Source: Sandaracinaceae bacterium (GTDB lineage Bacteria > Myxococcota_A > Polyangia > Polyangiales > JAFGIB01). Taken from it: a DNA stretch of 64,000 nucleotides. Positions within the stretch are counted from its first letter, which is position 1; every line of letters begins with the position of its first letter. The notes under the pieces were generated by a model. The model was not told where the DNA came from, did not search any database, and saw only the letters and a list, made by a program, of their open reading frames with translations. The stretch covers positions 23,468 to 87,467 of the forward strand of contig JADGRF010000218.1 in assembly GCA_017881055.1 (NCBI GenBank), in the 5' to 3' direction. Positions 10,504 to 24,918 of this stretch are shown piece after piece. The position numbers and the translations under genes are program-made.

Positions 10504-10682
10504 GTAGCGGAGGGAAACAGAGCACGAAAGCGCGCTCCAAGTACGGCGGAATAGTCGTACGGAGTCACGTCGATAGGCAACGTTTTCCAGGCTCTACTCC
10601 GGCCTTTCGCACGCCAAGAACCTTCACGCTCGCGCCGTTTCACCGTGGACGATCAGCGATGCGGGCGCTATAGGATCGCCCC

Positions 10683-12140
10683 GTGAATCGCCCCGAAGCA
10701 GCCCACGAGTTTGACATTGCCTCGGACGACGACGGTCCGTTGGAAGACGACCACTTCCACGACCAATGCGGTGTGTTTGGAGTCTTCGGCTCGCCGGAAG
10801 CCGCGCACTTTACGTACCTTGGTCTACACGCGCTGCAGCATCGCGGGCAGGAGAGTGCAGGCATCGCCGTCGTCGATCAGGCGCGGCTCACGCTGCATCG
10901 CGAGCTCGGCCTGGTGCGCGACGTGTTCACGGCCAGCGTGCTGGCACGCCTGCCGGGTGATCGCTCGATCGGCCACGTGCGCTACTCCACGGCCGGCGGC
11001 ACGCACATCAAGAACGCGCAGCCGCTCGCTGTCGACTACACGCTCGGCTCGATCGCCGTCGCGCACAACGGCAACTTCACGAACTACGAAGAGATGCGCG
11101 AGCAGCTCGAGGGCATGGGCTCGATCTTCCAGTCCACGAACGACAGCGAGCTCTTGGTTCACCTGATCGCGCGCGCCACCGAAGATCAAGCCGTCGATCG
11201 CGTGGCCGCTGCGCTGCAAAAAGTTCGTGGCGCGTTCTCGCTGCTCTTCCTCACGAACAAAGAGCTGATCGCCGTGCGCGACCCGCAGGGCTTCCGCCCG
11301 CTTTCGATCGGCAAGATCAAAGACGCATGGGTGGTTGCCTCCGAGCCGCCCGCATTCGATCTGATCGCCGCCGACTACGTGCGCGACGTCGAGCCCGGCG
11401 AGATGATCGTGATCGACGAAAACGGCCTGCGCAGCTACCACCCGTTCGCGCCGACGCCGCGCAAGATGTGCATCTTCGAGTACGTCTACTTCGCGCGTCC
11501 CGACTCCGAGCTGTGCGGCATCAGCGTGTACGACGCGCGCAAGCGCCTCGGCGAAGCGCTGGCCCGTGAAGCGCCGTGCGAAGCCGATCTCGTGATCGCG
11601 GTGCCGGACAGCGGCGTGTCCGCAGCGCTCGGCTACTCCAAGGAGTCCGGCATTCCGTTCGAGGTGGGCCTGATCCGCAGCCATTACGTGGGCCGCACGT
11701 TCATCGAGCCCCAGTCCTCGATTCGCCACTTCGGCGTGCGCTTGAAGCTCAACCCGGTGCGCACCGTGCTCGCGGGTAAGCGCGTGGTCGTGGTCGACGA
11801 CTCGATCGTGCGCGGCACGACCAGCCGCAAGATCATCAAGATGCTGCGCGACGCGGGCGCCAAAGAGGTGCACATGCGCATCTCCTCGCCCCCTACCCGC
11901 TGGCCCTGCTTCTACGGCATCGACACCCCGTCGCGCTCGGAGCTGATCGCCTCGAACCACAGCATCGAGGAAATCGCCAAGTACATCACCTGCGACAGCG
12001 TGGGCTACTTGAGCCTGGAAGGCCTGCACAAGGCCGTCGGCGGCAAGGGCTTCTGCGACGCCTGCTTCAGCGGCAACTACCCGGTGGCGTTCTCGAACCC
12101 CACGGGCACGCGCCGTCAGCTGGAACTAATCGGCGTCTGA
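10683..12140 (+). CDS. purF: Amidophosphoribosyltransferase
   Basis: [11 protein letters not shown]-terminus, [21 protein letters not shown]-binding motif. Confidence 0.97.
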   Translation: MNRPEAAHEFDIASDDDGPLEDDHFHDQCGVFGVFGSPEAAHFTYLGLHALQHRGQESAGIAVVDQARLTLHRELGLVRDVFTASVLARLPGDRSIGHVRYSTAGGTHIKNAQPLAVDYTLGSIAVAHNGNFTNYEEMREQLEGMGSIFQSTNDSELLVHLIARATEDQAVDRVAAALQKVRGAFSLLFLTNKELIAVRDPQGFRPLSIGKIKDAWVVASEPPAFDLIAADYVRDVEPGEMIVIDENGLRSYHPFAPTPRKMCIFEYVYFARPDSELCGISVYDARKRLGEALAREAPCEADLVIAVPDSGVSAALGYSKESGIPFEVGLIRSHYVGRTFIEPQSSIRHFGVRLKLNPVRTVLAGKRVVVVDDSIVRGTTSRKIIKMLRDAGAKEVHMRISSPPTRWPCFYGIDTPSRSELIASNHSIEEIAKYITCDSVGYLSLEGLHKAVGGKGFCDACFSGNYPVAFSNPTGTRRQLELIGV

Positions 12141-12146
12141 ACCCGA

Positions 12147-12162
12147 GGCGCGCTCGCGCGCC
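12147..12162. terminator. Candidate hairpin between convergent genes
   Basis: GGCGCG-CTCG-CGCGCC perfect 6-bp stem, 4-nt loop; no T tract. Confidence 0.35.
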
Positions 12163-12176
12163 GAACACACAGCGAA

Positions 12177-12734
12177 CTAATTGACGTCGGCCGGCGCGAT
12201 CTTGTTGCGCAGCACCTGCAGCATGCCTTCCACCTCGGTCGCCACTTCGATCTCCGGGTTCGTCTGCAGGAAGCGGTTCAGGTAGTCCATCGCTTTGGCG
12301 TCGTCGCCGCGCGAGAAGCAGCACGTGCCGATCAGGAAGAACGCGTCCGGATCGTTCGGCGCGCGGATCAGCACCTGCTGCGCCATGCGAATCGCTTCCT
12401 GGTGTCGACCGAGCATGCGCAGCGTGTGCCCCGCGCCGACCATCGCGCCGAGGTAGTCCTGGGCTAGCTCGAGGGCCTTCACGTACGCGGCCAGCGCTTT
12501 CGCATACGTGCCCTGCTCGTAGTGCGCGGCGCCCAGATAGAAGTACGCGTAGCGGTTCTGCGGCGACTCGGCGATCAGCCGCTGCAACACGGCGATGGCT
12601 TCGTCGACTTGGCCGTCGGCGATCAGCTCCGCGCCATCCTGCGCGGCATCCCACTGCGCGTTGGCTTCGAGGTCGTCCTGGTCCTGGGGCCTGTCGTGCT
12701 CTTCGTGGTCGTGGTCGTGGTCGTCCTGCTCCAT
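12177..12734 (-). CDS. TPR protein with His/Asp-rich N-terminus
   Basis: MEQDDHDHDHEEHDRPQDQDD then TPR repeats; ATG (cat) at 12732-12734. Confidence 0.75.
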   Translation of the reverse strand: MEQDDHDHDHEEHDRPQDQDDLEANAQWDAAQDGAELIADGQVDEAIAVLQRLIAESPQNRYAYFYLGAAHYEQGTYAKALAAYVKALELAQDYLGAMVGAGHTLRMLGRHQEAIRMAQQVLIRAPNDPDAFFLIGTCCFSRGDDAKAMDYLNRFLQTNPEIEVATEVEGMLQVLRNKIAPADVN

Positions 12735-12816
12735 GGCGCGGCGTACTTTGCGCGTGCGGGAGGGCCCGTGCAAGGCCGCGATTGCACGCTCCCAACGTGC
12801 GTGGGAGCCTGCGCGC

Positions 12817-13722
12817 ATGTCGATGTTCGCCGCCGTATTCGATCGCGCCGCGCACCTGCGAAAAGACTTGGATTTCCTCGAGGCGCGCCTGTCCGATCCG
12901 AGCACGTTGCTCTTGCCGGTGTGGCGCGAGCAGCACCTGATCGAGGCTGGAGCGCTGGTGCTGCCCGAAGCGCAGAGTGCCGCCGAGCTGCTCGACGCGG
13001 GCGGCGAGCTGGTGTGGCTCGGGTTGCTCGGTGAGCGCTCGTGCTTCGTGGTCGACATCAGTCGCCTGACCTCGCCGCTCGCGCATCCGGCGCTGCAGCG
13101 CGCCGAGCTGGTCGATCTGCGCGGTGTGGTCATGCGCTTGACCGCCAGCGACGTCGAGCTGGCGTGCTGTGCGCGCGCGCTCATGATCTGGCACGCGCGC
13201 GCGCAGTTCTGCGGCGTGTGCGGCCACGCTACGCGCCCGCGCGACGGCGGACACGTGCGCGCCTGCACGAACGCCGAATGCAAAGCCGAGCATTTCCCGC
13301 GCACCGATCCGTGCGTGCTCGCGCTGGTCACGCACGACGACCGCGTGCTGCTCGGCCGACAACCTGGCTGGCCGCGCGGCATGTACTCGGCGCTGGCAGG
13401 CTTCGTCGAAGCGGGCGAGACGCTCGAGCAAGCGGTAGCACGCGAGGTCGCGGAGGAAGCGGGGGTCGAAGTGGACCCTGCCTCGTTGCGCTACGCAGGC
13501 TCGCAGTCGTGGCCGATGCCCGCGTCGCTGATGATCGGTTTCCACGCGCGTGCGCGCCACGATGCGCTGCGCAGCAGTGACGAGCTCGAAGACGCACGCT
13601 GGGTTTCCCGTGCGGAGCTGGCGGAGCGTCGGGACGATTTCTGGGTGCCGCCACCCGCAACATTGGCGGGCCAGCTGATCGCGGCGTTCCTGGCGGGCAC
13701 AGCGCCGAAAGAACGGGCTTGA
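12817..13722 (+). CDS. nudC: NAD(+) diphosphatase (NudC-type Nudix hydrolase)
   Basis: Zn ribbon FCGVCG..C..C, Nudix box GFVEAGETLEQAVAREVAEEAGV, SQSWPMPASLM motif. Confidence 0.92.
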   Translation: MSMFAAVFDRAAHLRKDLDFLEARLSDPSTLLLPVWREQHLIEAGALVLPEAQSAAELLDAGGELVWLGLLGERSCFVVDISRLTSPLAHPALQRAELVDLRGVVMRLTASDVELACCARALMIWHARAQFCGVCGHATRPRDGGHVRACTNAECKAEHFPRTDPCVLALVTHDDRVLLGRQPGWPRGMYSALAGFVEAGETLEQAVAREVAEEAGVEVDPASLRYAGSQSWPMPASLMIGFHARARHDALRSSDELEDARWVSRAELAERRDDFWVPPPATLAGQLIAAFLAGTAPKERA

Positions 13723-13736
13723 AGCTGACACCGCCT

Positions 13737-13747
13737 ACTGTTACAGT
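13737..13747. promoter_or_regulatory. Short palindrome upstream of merR-type gene
   Basis: ACTGT-T-ACAGT, 9 nt upstream of the ATG at 13757. Confidence 0.35.
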
Positions 13748-13756
13748 TGCTTCATC

Positions 13757-14533
13757 ATGACTGTCAACGCCACGGATTCAGAGGCCCCGCAGGCCGAGCA
13801 CGAGTACACGATCGATCAGCTCGCCGCGAAGACGAACGTCCCGAGCCGCACCATCCGTTTCTACCAAGCGAAGGGCGTGCTCGCGCCGCCGAAGCGGCGA
13901 GGACGCGTGGCCTTCTACGACGACTCGCACGCCACGCGCCTCAAAGTCGTATCCGAGCTGCAGGACAAGGGCCTGCGCTTGCGCGCGATCCGTGACTTGA
14001 TCCTGACGCCCGACGCCGACAGCGAGACGATTCAACAGTGGCTGGGCCTGGGCCGGACCATCGGCAACTTCGTCGACGACGGCCCGCAGCTGTACACCGA
14101 GGACCAGCTGCGTGACCTGCTCGGCAATCCTCCCGCGGGCACGATTGCGCGACTGCGTCGCCACGGCTCGGTCACCACGGAAGGCACGGGCCTTTCACTG
14201 CGCTATCTGGTGCAGAGCCCCGCGCTCTTGAAGATCGCGATGCGCCTGGAGGAGGCCGGCATCAGCTTCGAGACGGCGCTGAAGTTCCACGAGATCCTGG
14301 AAAAGCATCTGCGCCGCACAGCCGACGAGGTCGTGGAGTTCGCGCTCAAGCACATCGGCAACGGCTTTGGAAAGTCCTCGCATCCAGAAGACGTGGGACG
14401 CGCGGTGGAGTGTCTTTATCCTACGGCACCGGGCGGCGATGCCGTGCGCGTAGTGTTCGCGCGCGAGATTCAGCGCGCCGTAAGCGAGCAGCTGACTCAC
14501 CACGTCGACGTGCAGAAGCGCGGACGTCGCTGA
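13757..14533 (+). CDS. MerR-family transcriptional regulator
   Basis: YTIDQLAAKTNVPSRTIRFYQAKGVLAPPKRRGRVAFYDDSH. Confidence 0.9.
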   Translation: MTVNATDSEAPQAEHEYTIDQLAAKTNVPSRTIRFYQAKGVLAPPKRRGRVAFYDDSHATRLKVVSELQDKGLRLRAIRDLILTPDADSETIQQWLGLGRTIGNFVDDGPQLYTEDQLRDLLGNPPAGTIARLRRHGSVTTEGTGLSLRYLVQSPALLKIAMRLEEAGISFETALKFHEILEKHLRRTADEVVEFALKHIGNGFGKSSHPEDVGRAVECLYPTAPGGDAVRVVFAREIQRAVSEQLTHHVDVQKRGRR

Positions 14534-14622
14534 CACCCCGGATCACGCTCGCGCCGCGTCCCAACTCGTACTCCGCCATGCACGTGAGCTGTCAGTAATC
14601 CGTGCAGCGCACGCTCGTGTGA

Positions 14623-15363
14623 TCAGAGATTGAAGCTGACTTTGGCGGCGTAGGAGCCTGGGTCCGGCATGCGCCAGGTCTTCACGGCGCTAAGCACGCA
14701 GTCGATCTTGTCGGCTGCGGGCTGCGAGTCGGCCGCAGCGCCGGCAGCGAGCACGCTGCCACCGGTCGAGACGTAGGCCGTCACGACGTAGTGTGCATCA
14801 CCCACGCCGCACGCAGCGATGGCCGCGCGGCCCTTGGTCACGGCGTCGGCCACGCGATCCTGTTGCCATTCGACGGGCGGCCGCACGCCACCGGGCGCGT
14901 CGATCTCGAAGCCCCAGACGAACTCGGCTGCGTCGCCGCCCTGCGGCTTCGGAAAGCGCGTGCGCTTGGCGATGTCGAGCAGGCAGAGCTCGGTCGCGCG
15001 ATGGCCAATGCTCGAGCTGCGCGGGTGCACGTACTCGACGCGTCCGTCAGCGCCGACGCGGAAGTAGAACTTGATGTACCCCGCGAGGAACTCCACCTCG
15101 CCGGTGCCTTCGAAGAAACAGCGCTGGAACGCCGGTAGCTTGCCGGCCATCGCAGCCTCGATGCGCGAGGGCGGGATCGTGCCGAGCGTGCCCTCGATCT
15201 GCATGCGGTGCGCATCCGACGACGCGGCTTCGTTGCCGCTTGTGGCTGCCGGCTGCGGAGCTTCCGTGCTGGCCTCGGACGCAGAGCCGCCGCAGCCGAC
15301 GGCAGCAAGCCACACCACGCACGACAGCGCGCGAGCGAACGACGAAAGGGCGCGCGCTCGCAT
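14623..15363 (-). CDS. Lipoprotein with AgmX/TonB-C-like domain
   Basis: Lipobox-like WLAAVGCGG; IPPSRIEAAMAGKLPAFQRCFFEG repeated-motif pattern of outer-surface proteins. Confidence 0.6.
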   Translation of the reverse strand: MRARALSSFARALSCVVWLAAVGCGGSASEASTEAPQPAATSGNEAASSDAHRMQIEGTLGTIPPSRIEAAMAGKLPAFQRCFFEGTGEVEFLAGYIKFYFRVGADGRVEYVHPRSSSIGHRATELCLLDIAKRTRFPKPQGGDAAEFVWGFEIDAPGGVRPPVEWQQDRVADAVTKGRAAIAACGVGDAHYVVTAYVSTGGSVLAAGAAADSQPAADKIDCVLSAVKTWRMPDPGSYAAKVSFNL

Positions 15364-16501
15364 CAGTCTTTGAGCACGCTGGCTGCGATCACGATGCGCA
15401 TGATCTCGCTCGTGCCCTCGTAGATCTCGGTGATGCGTGCGTCGCGGTAGTGCCGCTCGGCGTCGCACTCGCGCGTGTAGCCGAGGCCACCGTGGATCTG
15501 CAGCGCCTTGTGCGTGACGCGCGTCGCCATCTCGGACGCAAACAGCTTGGCGCTCGCGGACTCGCGGCTGTGCCGCACCTTCTTGTCCTTCAGGAACGCC
15601 GCGCGGTGAATCAACAGGCGCGCAGCATCGATCTCGGTCGCCATGTCGGCCAGCATGAACTGGATGGCTTGCTTGTCGGCGAGCGGCACGCCAAACGCCT
15701 TGCGCTCTTTGCTATACGCGACGGCCTTCTCGAACGCGGCGCGCGCGATGCCGAGCGCCTGCGACGCGATGCCGATGCGACCGCCGTCGAGCGTGCCCAT
15801 CGCCACCTTGAAGCCCTCGCCTTCGCCGCCGAGCCGGTAGCTCTCCGGGATGCGACAGTTCTCGAAGAACACGCTGCACGACTGCGCCGCATGAATGCCT
15901 AGCTTCTCGTCGGGCTTGCTCGCGCTGAAGCCGGGCGTCTTCGTCGGCACGATGAAGGCGGTCACGCCCTTGTGGCCGATGTTCTTCTTCGTCATCACGA
16001 ACACGACGATCAGGTCTGCGAACGGACCGTTCGTGATGAAGTTCTTCGAGCCGTTGATCACGTAGTTATCGCCGTCTTTCTCGGCGAACGTGGCCATGGT
16101 GCCGGCGTCGGAGCCGCTCATCGGCTCGGTGAGACCAAAGCAGCCGAGGATCTTGCCGGACGCCATGGGCGTCAGGAACTCGCGCTTCTGCATGTCGCTG
16201 CCGTGCTTCCAGATCGGATCCGAAGCCAGCGAGTTGTTGACCGACATGATCACACCGAGCGACGCGCAGGCCGCGCTGATCTCCTCCATCGCCAGCGCGT
16301 AGCTGATGTGATCGAAGCCCGAGCCGCCATACTCCGCCGGAATCGCGACGCCCATCAGACCGAGGTCGCCGAGCCGCTTCACGAGATCCGCAGGCCACTC
16401 GCCCGAGGCATCGAAGTGCTTCGCGCGCGGTGCGACTTCACGGGTTGCAAACTCGCGGGCCGTATCCCGCAGCATGGTCTGTTCTTGGGTCAGGTCGAGG
16501 T

Positions 16502-16505
<4 letters not shown>
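15363..16505 (-). CDS. Acyl-CoA dehydrogenase
   Basis: LTEPMSGSDAGTM, SAQ/SCS region, QIHGGLGYTRECDAERHYRDARITEIYEGTSEIMRIVIA. Confidence 0.95.
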
Positions 16506-20812
<4,307 letters not shown>

Positions 20813-20878
20813 CGTACACTGAAAATTCCAGCAGCGCCTCGGTTGAAAAGCCCTCGGGCCCCGCATAGAAGCAACCCC

Positions 20879-21616
20879 ATGCAAGGCCTGCGACGCGCGT
20901 CCAACGGCTCGGTTCTTCCTCGGTCAGCTCATGGCGTCCAGGCTGCGGTCGTTTCATGGCTGGCCGCCGGCCTGCTGGCCGCGAGCTCGACGAGCGGCTG
21001 CGGTGCGGCCCAGCCCAAGGCAGCCACGCCCGAGCAGACCGTGGTCACGTTCGCCCGCGCGCTCGGCGAGGGCAAGCTGGACGTGGCGTATGCGCTGATG
21101 TCGGACGACTACAAGAAGCGCGTCAGCCTCGATGCGTGGAAGAAGCAGCTGAGCGAGAGCACGGACGAGGTGGTCGAGGTCAGCAACGCGCTCGCACGCG
21201 TGCGCGGGCCGAGCACGGAGGAAGCCGTGTTGCGCTTCGGTGAGGACGGCGAGTTGCGCCTACGCAAGCTGGGCGATCGCTGGCTCGTGACCACCGACGT
21301 GGTCAGCTTCTACGATCAGTCGACGCCGCGCGCCGCATTGCACGCCTTCGTGCGCGCGCTCTCGCGCCATCGCTACGACGTGCTCTTGCGCCTGGTGCCC
21401 AACGCCGACAAAGAAGGCATGACTCCGGACCGCATGGAGGCCGCGTGGTCGGGCGAGACCCGCGACGAGGTCGAGCGCATGCTGGCCAGCTTGAAGACAC
21501 ACAGCGAGGATCCGATCGAGATCGTCGGCAGTCACGCCACGATGCCCTACGGCGATCACGCACGCGTGCAGTTCGTGCGCGAAGACGACGTGTGGAAGAT
21601 CGAAGATCCGGAGTGA
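20879..21616 (+). CDS. Secreted lipoprotein, NTF2/DUF4878-like
   Basis: Lipobox-like SSTSGCGA; VVTFARALGEGKLDVAYALMSDDYKKR; ATG at 20879 in frame with stop at 21616. Confidence 0.65.
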   Translation: MQGLRRASNGSVLPRSAHGVQAAVVSWLAAGLLAASSTSGCGAAQPKAATPEQTVVTFARALGEGKLDVAYALMSDDYKKRVSLDAWKKQLSESTDEVVEVSNALARVRGPSTEEAVLRFGEDGELRLRKLGDRWLVTTDVVSFYDQSTPRAALHAFVRALSRHRYDVLLRLVPNADKEGMTPDRMEAAWSGETRDEVERMLASLKTHSEDPIEIVGSHATMPYGDHARVQFVREDDVWKIEDPE

Positions 21617-21640
21617 CGACGGCGACTCGCGTCGGTGAGC

Positions 21641-22345
21641 TCAGCCGCCTGCGGTGCCCGGAGCCCCGCCGCCCCGCGTGCCACCACCCGCGCCGCCCCG
21701 CGTGCCACCACCCGCGCCGCGTCCGGTCCTGCCGCCGTTAGCGGCATTGCCACCGCCCGCGTTCGCGCCACCGCCGAACAGACCGCCGCCCGCGTTCGCA
21801 CCGCCCCCGAACAGACCGCCGCCCGCGTTCGCACCGCCCCCGAACAGACCGCCGCCCGCGTTCGCGCCGCCAGCTGTGCCCAGCCCGCCGCCCGTGCCGC
21901 CGCCGCCGAGGTTCGGAAAGCCACCGGTGGTGTTGCCGAGACCGCCTCCGGTGCCCGCTCCGCCGAGCGCACCGTTGCCCAGGCCGCCTCCGGTGCCCGT
22001 TCGGCCAAGCGCGCCGGTGCCGGTGCCGGTGTTCTGGCCGGTACCGATCGAGGCGGAGCCGCTGCACATCGAGAGGTCGAAGCTGCACGTGACCGCGTCG
22101 CACGCCAACCTGCCGGTGCCCGCGCCGAGCGTCGCGCAGGTCATGCCGCCGAGGTTCGTCGGATCGCACGTACCGCCGCGACCGCAGGCGTTGTCGGACG
22201 TAGCCGCGTCACCGGCAGCGCCACCGTCGGCGGCAGCCGTGATGCCGTCGCCCTCGCTCCCCAGCACCGAGCGCATGCCGCAGCCGAGCGAGAGGGAACA
22301 GGCCAGCGCACAGCCAACCAAGAGCACACGCGTTGCGTTCGTCAT
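21641..22345 (-). CDS. Gly-rich repeat lipoprotein
   Basis: Signal/lipobox LACSLSLGC, then Cys-containing domain, then GGANAGGGLFG repeats. Confidence 0.6.
   Translation of the reverse strand: MTNATRVLLVGCALACSLSLGCGMRSVLGSEGDGITAAADGGAAGDAATSDNACGRGGTCDPTNLGGMTCATLGAGTGRLACDAVTCSFDLSMCSGSASIGTGQNTGTGTGALGRTGTGGGLGNGALGGAGTGGGLGNTTGGFPNLGGGGTGGGLGTAGGANAGGGLFGGGANAGGGLFGGGANAGGGLFGGGANAGGGNAANGGRTGRGAGGGTRGGAGGGTRGGGAPGTAGG
21664..21870. repeat. 27-nt and 33-nt coding tandem repeats
   Basis: 33-nt unit CCGAACAGACCGCCGCCCGCGTTCGCACCGCCC repeated about 3x; CCGCGTGCCACCACCCGCGCCGCC repeated. Confidence 0.9.
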
Positions 22346-22473
22346 CGCAGCCTCCGTGCATGTCTTGGGCAGCGTGGCGCAAACGGGTCGGAACTATCGC
22401 GCAGCCGACTCGCCGCGCGTGCTGGCATTTGCGCAGCGCACGCCTGTGCCCGCAACCCACGCCCACACCACCT

Positions 22474-24165
22474 TCAGTGCGCGGGCAACACGACCAGCTC
22501 GACGCGGCGGTTCAGCGCGCGCCCCTCCGGCGTGTCGTTCGGTGCGAGCGGCTTTGCAGGCCCGTAGCCCATGTACTCGAGTCGATCCGCGGGTACGCCG
22601 CGCGCGACCAGGTACTCCACCACGGCCTTGGCGCGGCGGTACGAGAGGTCCGTGTTGTAGTCGGCGCCGCCGACGTCGTCCGTGTAGCCCTCGACGCGCA
22701 CGCGCTGATTGCGCAAAAGAGGCACGAGCGCACGCGCAAGCTCGTCGAGCACGGGGCGACTCACGCTGCGAATGGTATCGGCGTCGTCCTCGAAGTAGAT
22801 GCGATCCGAGACCAGGATGCGCGTGCCCTCGACGCTGACGCTGATCTTCTGCGGACCGGGCTCCGGGCAACCGTCGTCGTCTTCGTAGCCGTCGCGGTCT
22901 TCGGGATCGAAGCGGCACGCGTCGGCGCCATCCGGAATGCCGTCGGCGTCGTTGTCGGGCTCCGGGCAGCCGTCGCTGTCCTCGTAGCCGTCTCGGTCTT
23001 CGGAGCGTGTGGGACATAGGTCAGCTGCATCAAGCACGCCATCCGCGTCGTTATCGGGATCGGGGCAGCCATCGTCGTCGGCGAATCCGTCGCGATCCTC
23101 GGGATCACGCGGGCAGGCATCCCGCACGTCGGGAACGCCGTCGTGATCCGTGTCGAGCAGTGCACAGCCTGGGCCGCTGGGACACGCACTCGCTGCGATG
23201 CTGCCGCTGACAGCTGCAAACGTGCGAAACGAGGGCGCGCCAAGACCGGCGTCGCCGGGCCACGCACCGATGCCGGCGCCAAACGTGATCTTCGTGGCGA
23301 ACGGGCCCGGCACGCGCGCACCGAGGTCGAGCTCGATCGGGCGGGCGGACGCCCTGGGCCAGCTCTCCGTGAACGCGAGCTGTGCGCGCAGCTCGCCGAG
23401 CACCGCGAGCTGCGACAGCAGCGCATAGCTCGCGCCGAAGCCGAGCACGAACGTATCGCCCTGCTGGTAGCTGAGCACGTGCGCGCGCCGCATCAGGCGA
23501 GAGCCGAGCTTCGTGCTCAGTGTAAGCTTCCCAAAGGCGTGGGCGACGACGAGCGCAGGCGTCACGCTCACGCCTCGCACACCCGCAAACACGGCGGCGC
23601 GACCGGTTGGGAACGTGCTCTCGAACGTCAGCGCGACGGGCCAGGCGCTGCGGGCGAGCGGCACCGTCAGCGACAGGCGCAGATCACCGAGCCCGACCCG
23701 CTGTTGCAGATGCTGCGGCGTGGCCAAGTCGTCGGCAGCGCGCGCGAACAGCACCGGCAGCGCTGCGCCGAGCGTGATCGCGTCGCGCAGCGCGACAGCT
23801 GCCAAGAGATCGAGCTGGGCGAGATCCGTCACGACCGAAGTGCGCCCGTCGCGCGTGCCCGTGAGGCACGAGCTGTCGAGCAGCGTGGCCGAGGCCGGAC
23901 ACGGCACGACACGATCGAGCAGCCCATGCGCATAGTCGAGTGCCGCTCCTAGCTGCAACGCGCTCGACGCTGGTGCGATCGGCGACTCGATCGTCAGCGC
24001 GCTCGACGCGCCCGCGCTCGGCCGAAAGAACAACAGGTCCACGGGCTGCGCCTGAGCCACTCCTACACACAGTAGAAGCGTCACGAGCGTCAGTAGCCCC
24101 GTGGCACGCCAGCCCCACGCCGACGCACGGTCGCTCCCGGCCAAGCCGCGAAATCGCACGCGCAC
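22474..24165 (-). CDS. OmpA-family protein with thrombospondin type 3 repeats
   Basis: DTDHDGVPDVRDACPRDPEDRDG repeats; C-terminal RVEGYTDDVGGADYNTDLSYRRAKAVVEYLVARGV. Confidence 0.9.
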   Translation of the reverse strand: MRVRFRGLAGSDRASAWGWRATGLLTLVTLLLCVGVAQAQPVDLLFFRPSAGASSALTIESPIAPASSALQLGAALDYAHGLLDRVVPCPASATLLDSSCLTGTRDGRTSVVTDLAQLDLLAAVALRDAITLGAALPVLFARAADDLATPQHLQQRVGLGDLRLSLTVPLARSAWPVALTFESTFPTGRAAVFAGVRGVSVTPALVVAHAFGKLTLSTKLGSRLMRRAHVLSYQQGDTFVLGFGASYALLSQLAVLGELRAQLAFTESWPRASARPIELDLGARVPGPFATKITFGAGIGAWPGDAGLGAPSFRTFAAVSGSIAASACPSGPGCALLDTDHDGVPDVRDACPRDPEDRDGFADDDGCPDPDNDADGVLDAADLCPTRSEDRDGYEDSDGCPEPDNDADGIPDGADACRFDPEDRDGYEDDDGCPEPGPQKISVSVEGTRILVSDRIYFEDDADTIRSVSRPVLDELARALVPLLRNQRVRVEGYTDDVGGADYNTDLSYRRAKAVVEYLVARGVPADRLEYMGYGPAKPLAPNDTPEGRALNRRVELVVLPAH

Positions 24166-24246
24166 GCGCGCAGCCTACACCCGGGGCCATGTCATCGTGC
24201 TCGGGAATTCGAGCAGAGTCATTCGCGACCGGTATACTCGCGCTTG

Positions 24247-24918
24247 ATGATCTCCGTCGCCTGCTCCGGTTTCCCCGTGCCCACGAGCACGTATTTTCGA
24301 GAGTTTCGCGCCGTCGAGATCTCCGACACCGAGCTGGGCATACCCGGGGTGGGCACCCGCGACCGCTGGCTGCGCGAAGCGGCCCCGGAGTTCGTGTTCA
24401 CGGTGCTGGCGCCCAAGCAGATCGCGAACGCAGGCTTTGCGCTCGACGCGGAGACCACGCGCGCGCTCGACGAAGTTACGGCCTTTGCCAAGCAGCTGAA
24501 GAGCCGCACCGTGGTGTTCGCTGCGGATCCGAGCTTTCTGCCGACCCGTGCGCACCGCACGCGCATCGCAGCGTTTGCGGAGCACGTGCAGGGCAAGCTG
24601 AAGTCCGCCGTGCTCGATCTGCCCGGTTGGCCGCTCAAGGAGACCGAAGCGGCGCTGAAGAAGGCGAGCAGCTCGATCACGATCGCGTTCGACCCGCTGA
24701 CCGAACAGCCCTCGAGCGTCGGGGACTTCGCGTACGTGCGCCTGCCGGGACCTTCCGGCTACCGCTCGCGCTACGACCCGACTACGCTCGATCGCGTTGT
24801 CGAGTACGGCACGAGCTGCAGCGCCAAGCAGCTGTTCGTGGTGCTGCGCAACATCGATCGCTTCGAGAACGGCAAGTACCTGCAACGACACTTCAATCAC
24901 GCCGACTCAATCACGTAG
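24247..24918 (+). CDS. DUF72 domain protein
   Basis: YFREFRAVEI, WLREAAPEFVFTVLAPKQI; DUF72-like barrel start. Confidence 0.75.
   Translation: MISVACSGFPVPTSTYFREFRAVEISDTELGIPGVGTRDRWLREAAPEFVFTVLAPKQIANAGFALDAETTRALDEVTAFAKQLKSRTVVFAADPSFLPTRAHRTRIAAFAEHVQGKLKSAVLDLPGWPLKETEAALKKASSSITIAFDPLTEQPSSVGDFAYVRLPGPSGYRSRYDPTTLDRVVEYGTSCSAKQLFVVLRNIDRFENGKYLQRHFNHADSIT

Noticed and set aside
12595-12816. Extended NudC start within the 12595..13722 ORF
   Set aside because: Overlaps the TPR gene start on the other strand; MSMFAAVFDRAAHLRKD at 12817 is the better start
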